From NCBI GenBank assembly GCA_023853785.1, contig JAJIRX010000489.1:1-64000 (forward strand): 64,000 nt of DNA. The letters are read 5' to 3'. Below are positions 57,830 to 64,000 of the stretch, one piece after another. The stretch's first letter is position 1. Each line of letters begins with the position of its first letter. The notes under the pieces are model-generated. The model saw only the letters and a program-made list of their open reading frames with translations. It was not told the DNA's origin and did no database searches. Source of the DNA: Psilocybe azurescens. Its lineage: Eukaryota > Basidiomycota > Agaricomycetes > Agaricales > Agrocybaceae. Position numbers and translations under genes: made by a program.

Positions 57830-60800
57830 ATGCCTGAGGCCCGAGGCTCTGCACCGTTGTCTACACATCAGGGCGCTCGAGGAGTAATATTTATTCACAC
57901 CCCGTGAGCACAACCTTGCGTTACTTGTCAAAGGTGCCTGGCCGTCCGACGTCACGTCTCGGAGTCTTATTATGCTTCTTCCTTCTTACCAGGCCGCAGC
58001 GGAATACCCTCCTTCTTGATGAGCCTCTCAGATCTCCTTGCCTTGTCGGGAGTACCGGGTCTGAGTGCAGGAGTGAAAATATGTATGTTCAAAATTAGCT
58101 CGGCTCCAAGGTGCTTCTTCTGATTGCTTGACGTTATACCAGTAACATCAACATACCAAGGAATCGAGAATGTAAAACTGTATAAAGTATGTTCATCTTC
58201 ATAGGATTAGGCCGCTTTTTGACACTCTTATCTACTAGGAACAATGCAGAGACATGAGTGGACGTTGTGTTAGCCTGATGGTTGCTCTCAGAGATAGCTC
58301 GCAGGGCTTAGAAGGCAGCAAAGCCCTGGAGATCGCTGATGAAATCGAACTGTGGGTGGTTCATACTTGAACGCTCGGTGGTGCTTGAACGATGTCTATT
58401 CTAGGATCATCGTAAATATTCATCGGAAAGTCAAAGAATGGTCTTCTTGGCCTCATGTGAAGAGCTTTCTACAACAAAAAGAAATTAAAGAAGGTATTGT
58501 TAGATTAAGTAGAGATATAGACGCAGCGATGATGAAGTTCAGCGTAAGTCTGTCCTTTCCCTATTGCAATAATATTTGCCTCATATATATATAGATTCAA
58601 ATAAACATGGAGATGACTCGAAGTCAAATGGAATCCAAAGCTATCCAAGAACGCGACAAAGCAGAGATTCGGGAAGTTCTTCAGGTCATTGTCAAAAGCA
58701 CAGATGATATGAAGGCATTGATGAACATGCAATCATCCGTTGATTTCCGCCCCGTGGAGCAAATGATGCAAAGTCTTCAAACTGTAAGTGCTGCTTTTCA
58801 TTGTAATGCGGCTACGAAGATGACAAGCTGTGTTCAACCGACATAGGAATTAATGGATCCTTATTTGCAACCCAAAGAGGAAGAGGTCTTCAAAGCTGGT
58901 CTTTGGGAGCTGCATGAAAAGACATCCAAACTCCCGCCTCTAACGGATTGTGAGTCACTTGCTCTGTCCCGCACAGAACGTCTGGAAGCTAATTCGATTG
59001 CACAGTGACCGGTCAAGTGACGTTGAGCTCTCACAATACAGTGGCCAAGGGGTCTTTCAATGATATCTACCAGGGTGCGTTGAAGCCATCAATCTATGTT
59101 CTATATATAAATCAATGTTCGGATGCATAGGCCAATGGCTCGATAGGGAACCAGTCAGTCATTTCGAATCCATTTCGACCAAAATTCTTACACATAACAC
59201 AGGTTGCCCTTAGATTGCCCAGAACTCTCGCAAACAACCCTGAAGCTCAGCAAGTATGTTGCCACATCTGTCCATATGTCACTGCTCTCATCATATTCTT
59301 TAGCGCCTTCAAAGAGAAGTATCCATTTGGAGAGAGCTGAACCACCCCAATGTCGTGCCCCTCTATGGTGTTATTTATATGGATGAAGATCTTTATTCTG
59401 TATGTTTATCTGAGTTTATAGTATGCCAATGATATGACCTCTGATCATATCCGTTGTTAAAGGTCAGCCCTTGGATGGACAATGGAACAGCCATTGCATA
59501 CCTGAAGAAATTTCCATCAGCAGATCGCATTAAACTTCTAATAGATGCTGCAACTGGTACGTGGTGAATACGCAATGTTAAACATCACATGAACTTTGTA
59601 TCGTCTACAGGTCTTGAGTACCTTCATACCAGAGGTATTGTACATGGCGACCTCCGAGGAGTAAGTTTACAGTGCATGTCTTAAGCTGTTTGCCGTATTC
59701 ATTGTTTCCTTCAAGGCAAACATTTTGATATCTAGAACTGGTGTGGCGCGATTGTCTGACTTTGGGCTGTCCAAATTTCTGGAGGATGTAACTATATTCT
59801 TATCGTTTCTTTCGTACTGTCTATTGATCAAATTTATAGTGCGGTCAAGGCATGACATCGTCACAAAGCATCAACCCAAGGTGGTTTGCACCGGAACTCT
59901 TGCAAAATGCACCTGTGTCTACCCATTCGGATGTTTGGAGCTTTGGTATGGTATGCCTCGAACTTCTCAGCGGGGATGTGCCTTACAGTAATATAACCCG
60001 CGATATCGCCGTACTGCGCGAACTCGACAATGGCAAACTTCCTGAGCATCCTGGACGAGGAAAGGCCTCACAAGGCCTTTCTGACCAGATGTGGACATTG
60101 ATGCAAACGTGCTGGCAGAAAAGACCTGAGTCACGCCCTTCAATCGCGAGCCTCAAATCAGAATTGTTAGAAATAAAGAATCGTGTGATCTCCAATGGTA
60201 ATTTATTTTTCTACCATGTTGCAACTATATCTTGCTAATACCAGTTAGGCACAGACAGTAAGCCCAGCCTGTCAAAACGCTGGACAAGATTCACGTCTAC
60301 GCGCAATGACAACAGGCCTTCAACAGGAAATAATGACAGGAGACCATCGACTGCCTCAAGCGTAATGACTACTATGTCCTCTATGTCGAGTCAACGGGTA
60401 CCCCCTGCCCCTTCTCTCGAGCACCGGAAACAAGACGAACTCTCTCCCCTGGTTAGTTCACCTAACCGTGGGTTCTTCCAAAAACACGTAGAGCCAGTTT
60501 ACCCTCGAAAGAACTCTACATCAAGCTGCAATTCTAGCTCCAGTTCCAACCCCGTTGTAAACATCGACTTTGATTCTTCGTGGTCGGCACCATCGCCTAC
60601 TTCTCCTCGTAGCGATTCAAGAATCCGGTTCGGAACAGACTCACCCCGGCTAGAGCCGCCCGCTGTCTCTTCCTCATTGCCCGTTAATCCCGGTTCACAT
60701 TTTCAACAAATAGAAAGATCTCAATCTTACGATGTTTCATCCACGGCCAGGAGTGTGCGCTCTTCAAATTCCAGCGTTCACATTACAGGTCCACTTCGGG

Positions 60801-62382
60801 AAGCAGTATCGGACCCACGCATTATTGTTAATACACAGAACGGTATAATAATCTCAGGCACCTTAGAAGGTCTGGTCGACCGTTTAATTACCAACTTCAG
60901 TTAGTACAGGGTTATTTTTGAATGGGTTTTGAAGCTGATCTTTAAGTAGATTTACGAAGTGATGTTGAATACCGGGACGTTCTACTGACTGCCTGCGCCG
61001 ATTTCACCACCCCCGAGGACCTCTTTACAGTTTTATCACGTCGCTTCTATGAGGCAGATTCGAAAGTAGATGAACATCCTGAAGATAGAGTTGCAATCCA
61101 ATACAAGTAATGTCACTCACTTCATTCATACCAATACCATCAACTGAACCCATTTTCAGTATATTCATGGTCATAACGCATTGGATTTCTCACCAGCACC
61201 TTCACATCGACTACCAATTGCTTTGGCAAATGAGAAACTTCTGTGAAACCGCCATCCGCACAAAGTCATCTACGACCATGGTCAACAAGGCAAGCGACCT
61301 GTTGGCCCTCGTTGTGGGAAGGGTACGTATATATTGCGTATATGTGCAGCTCTACTCAAACCGCATTACTGAATGGTCATGTTCCTTCCAGGCCAAAATA
61401 GAAAACTCAACACCTAGCATTTTGGTTCCTGGTAGAAAGTTGCTTCAAGCCTCGCAAATTAAGCCTAAGGATTTAGCGATCGCTCTTACCCTTCTTGAAG
61501 GAGACAAATACAAGATCTTGGTCCCGTCAGATTACATTGCGCAGTTAAGAAGACATGCCGGATACAACAACGTCGAAGGCGTCTACACGACGAACAACAA
61601 GATAATTCTATGGGTCAAAGATTCCATCTTGCACTTTGATTCTGCCCAAGATCGAGCGAGTGTTCTCAAATTCTTCATTCACACTGCCATGGTGAGTAAT
61701 TGGGACTCTTATTGTATGCAACTGCAAAGGACTCATATATCGACCTCATTGAATAGGAATGTCGGAAATTGCGCAACTTTTCGTCTCTCGTCGCCATTGC
61801 CACTGCATTGCACTCGACTCCGATCGAACGACTGCGCCTCACAAAGGCGGAGCTGACACCTCAAATGCAAGTCAAACTCGACGGTCTAGAGGACATCATC
61901 AACCCAAATGGGAACCACCGGGCGTACCGGGAGGCTTTGAACGAGGCAATAAACCCAGAGGAGAAAGACTATTGCATCCCTTGGCTAGGTCAGTGCGACG
62001 ATAACTTGTGTTTACCCTATGCACATCTTCTAAGCTTACCTATTTGTTTCCAGCTGTACATCTGAAGGAACTGCACCTCGTTCTGCAGAGGTATCCCACC
62101 ACTCTCCCAGGCAGCGATGGAAAACCTTTGATCAACTTTCAAAGATACGTCAAATTCATGGCGCAAGTTAAAGAGTCTATTCACTACAAACCTCCAAATC
62201 TGGAACGGTATCGGCAACAAGGACAACTAGACTACCTGGAGAACCAGCTCCGAAATCTTCAGCTATCTGACAATCCTGACGAAGAACTTATGACCCGAAG
62301 CAATAAATACGAGGCACAGGAGACAGTCGACTACCGTACCCGCAAGCCTCAACTGAGGACCTTAGGATTCAAAACCTCATAA
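57830..62382 (+). CDS. MLKL-like domain, TKL kinase and RasGEF fusion protein
   Basis: Predicted signalling protein joining a kinase-like domain to a Ras exchange factor. The start is uncertain (ATG 57830, with 58019 as alternative). Order: helical MLKL-N-terminal-like bundle (LALSGVPGLSAGVKI, YKEQCRDMSGRCVSLMVALR, VKEWSSWPHVKSFLQQKEIK); TKL kinase (GSFNDIYQGQW, VALRLPRTLANN, HPNVVPLYGVIY, GIVHGDLRGANILIS, LSDFGLSKFLED, DVWSFGMVCLELLSGDVPYS); Ser/Pro-rich linker; RasGEF N-domain (YRDVLLTACADFTTPEDLFT); and the catalytic CDC25 RasGEF domain (NKASDLLALVVGR, SLVAIATALHSTPIERLRLT, RYPTTLPGSDGKPLINFQRY). About 15 short introns are inferred, all in frame. The usual ATP-binding Lys of strand beta-3 (VAxK) is Arg (VALR), while the HGDLRxxN Asp and DFG are kept, so kinase activity is doubtful. 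I recall similar proteins from other mushrooms. Confidence 0.85.
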
Positions 62383-62856
62383 CCTGACCCGGGTCGCCAT
62401 CTGTTTATTATTTACGTCGCGTTTTTCCAACTACGTTTGGTTAACGCTTGTTCTTTAAATAGAGTATGCATGTATTCTTTCATTTCTTTTTGTTTTTGTT
62501 CGACCACATTTCGGAGTTTCCTTCAACATCATACCATCTTATACCACAATATTGTATGTACGCTTCGGCGCTATCGATACCTCTTCATGTATAATTATAT
62601 CACAACTGTTCGACATCTAGTTAATCTTACACGACAACACTCTTTCGTATTTCAAACATATATAGATTTGAGAAAAAGAAATCGAAAGCAAAATAATATT
62701 GCAAAGGAGTGGATGTAAAATGATAATGACAAGATTAATAGAAACAGCGAAGGTGATAATAATATACAATGCAATACAACTTCATCTAAAAAAACACAGC
62801 ATCTTGAGAAAATAAAGATAATAAACCAAAGTAAAGTAGGAAGACGAGAAGATGAA
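62383..62856. other. Convergent 3' intergenic region
   Basis: AT-rich sequence between two converging genes. No coding similarity or RNA gene recognised. Confidence 0.4.
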
Positions 62857-64000
62857 TTAACCAGCGAAACTCCAGATTTTGATGGTACAGTCATCGCTCC
62901 CAGAAACGATTTTATCCTCACCCAACCCGATGCAGCTAACAGCAGCTTCGTGCCCAATCAGGGTACTATTGCAGCTTTCCTTGTCCCTGGACCACACCTA
63001 CAATAAGTTGGTTAGCTTTACATTTCGTAATTGTCAAAAAAAAAGACCGAGTACCTTTATCGTTCGGTCATGGCTGCCGCTAACAAGCCTCATCTTGTCG
63101 CTCGCGACCGCCCACACACCCTCGATATGGCCAAAGTAGGTCCGCATAGCCTGGCCGGTCTCAATGTCCCACAGCTTGATAGTGTTATCCAAGCTGCCCG
63201 AGATGAGGATCGGCTGTTTGCGTTTTGGAACGAACGCTTCCACTTGATCCTCTGCATCGGCGCCAGGGACCGTGGGAGGGCTGCCTGGAATAGCCTCCTC
63301 GACTTCCTCTACGCTTTCCTCGCCGCACTCGTTCGCCAAGAGGAGCCGCATACTCTGCACCTGGGCGCCGTGCCCCACAAACTGCCGCACGCATGTCCGC
63401 AGATTCAGGTCCCAGAGCTTGATGATCCCGTCGTCCGAAGCAGAGAAGAGCATTTTGCCCGGGTCGATCTGCGAGGAGCCCTTCGAGGTGCTGCTGCTAA
63501 TTGGGGATGTCGACCCCGAGACGTCAAAAATAGATTCACCCGTTGAGGAGTTCCGCGCTCCTGGATTAGAATCCCATAATTGCACGGCGTTCACCCAGTC
63601 GGAATGGCCCCGTAACGTAAACGCGCCCCCAGTGCGTAGATTCCAGACCTTAATCGTCGAGTCGACGCTGCCACTAGCCAGGACGTTTGTGTCAAAGTTG
63701 AGACACACAACGCCTTCGCTGTGGCCGTTCAGCGTCCTGATGCACTTGCCGCGCCGCCAGTCCCAGACTTTGATCGTGCAATCCATACTGCCAGTAATAA
63801 GTTTCACTTCGTCGAACTGCAGTGCGCGTACAGCGCGGGTATGGCCTCTCATGCACTGCAGCTCTTGTCCAGTCTCCATATTCCAGACACGGACGGTCCG
63901 ATCATAGGATCCAGTGATGAGAACAGGGAACGCAGGATGGGAGAGGGTTTCATTGAACTGTAGACACATCACGCCGTCAGTGTGGCCTTTCAATGTGCGG
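62857..64000 (-). CDS. F-box/WD40 protein, MET30/sconB-like (5' part beyond window)
   Basis: Substrate receptor of an SCF ubiquitin ligase; MET30/sconB controls sulfur-metabolism transcription. Seven WD40 repeats are visible: GHTDGVMCLQFNE, GHTRAVRALQFDEVKLITGS, GHSEGVVCLNFDTNVLASGS, GHSDWVNAVQLWD, GHGAQVQSMRLL, GHIEGVWAVASDKMRLVSGS and GHEAAVSCIGLGEDKIVSGS, closing DDCTIKIWSFAG and the stop at 62857. One intron (about 62999-63054) separates the last repeat. The F-box expected upstream lies outside the window, so the family name is inferred from the close match of the propeller. Insertions in repeats 4 and 5 are Ser- and Glu-rich loops. Confidence 0.8.

Noticed and set aside
63031..63907. Plus-strand frames opposite the WD40 gene
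   Set aside because: They are shadows of the WD40-coding strand, which shows seven regular repeats.

Overview
The window reads as chromosomal DNA from a basidiomycete fungus, most likely an Agaricomycete. Genes are dense, with many short introns (about 50-65 nt) bearing GT...AG ends and internal CTNA-type branch sites. The proteins recognised (class V myosin, SepA/Bni1-type formin, CUZ1-like AN1 protein, GPI-anchored PEBP, a TKL kinase fused to a RasGEF) have the form usual in mushrooms. All identifications come from reading translations by eye; no database search was run.

Layout. Positions 1-22,000 are an accessory, transposon-rich block. It holds a divergent 14-3-3 gene with one frame break (1393-2417), a decayed and 5'-truncated MON2 gene (about 3440-9278), hairpins and minisatellites (9.7-13 kb), a remnant of a KDZ-associated protein (about 11.7-12.2 kb), and a nested stack of transposons. 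The outer element is a PIF/Harbinger transposon (13983-21800, TAA target duplication) with a MYB-like gene and a DDE transposase gene whose stop codons touch. A 395-bp LTR miniature (TRIM-like, 15851-16245) sits inside the DDE gene, and a 4.5-kb hAT element (17320-21786, 8-bp target duplication) sits near the right end. Each terminal repeat of the TRIM-like element carries a tRNA-like Pol III unit (A box, B box, T4). This is the most unusual item in the window.

Positions 22,000-64,000 are ordinary gene-dense sequence: an omega-amidase/nitrilase (NIT2-like), a YDJ1-type DnaJ, a UPF0538 protein, a GH3 beta-glucosidase with a PA14 insert, COG4, VPS2 (ESCRT-III), a CUZ1-like AN1 protein, myosin V head-to-head with a formin, a secreted PEBP-like protein, a small protein with RVRxxPGG repeats, a GT8 glycosyltransferase, COQ7, an NDUFB4-like complex I subunit, an RBM5/10-type splicing factor, a tRNA-Leu, an MLKL-like/TKL kinase/RasGEF protein, and the C-terminal WD40 propeller of a MET30/sconB-like protein that runs off the end.

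How the genes fit together. Several encode housekeeping membrane traffic (COG4, VPS2, MON2 remnant) and the actin transport machine (formin builds cables, myosin V walks on them). Two mitochondrial genes (COQ7, complex I subunit) are convergent neighbours. Several otherwise intact genes (14-3-3, GH3, formin, RVRxxPGG gene) carry single-base indels at homopolymer runs. These may be consensus errors, so frame breaks should be judged with that in mind. MON2 has in-frame nonsense codons and a missing 5' end as well, and is judged truly decayed.
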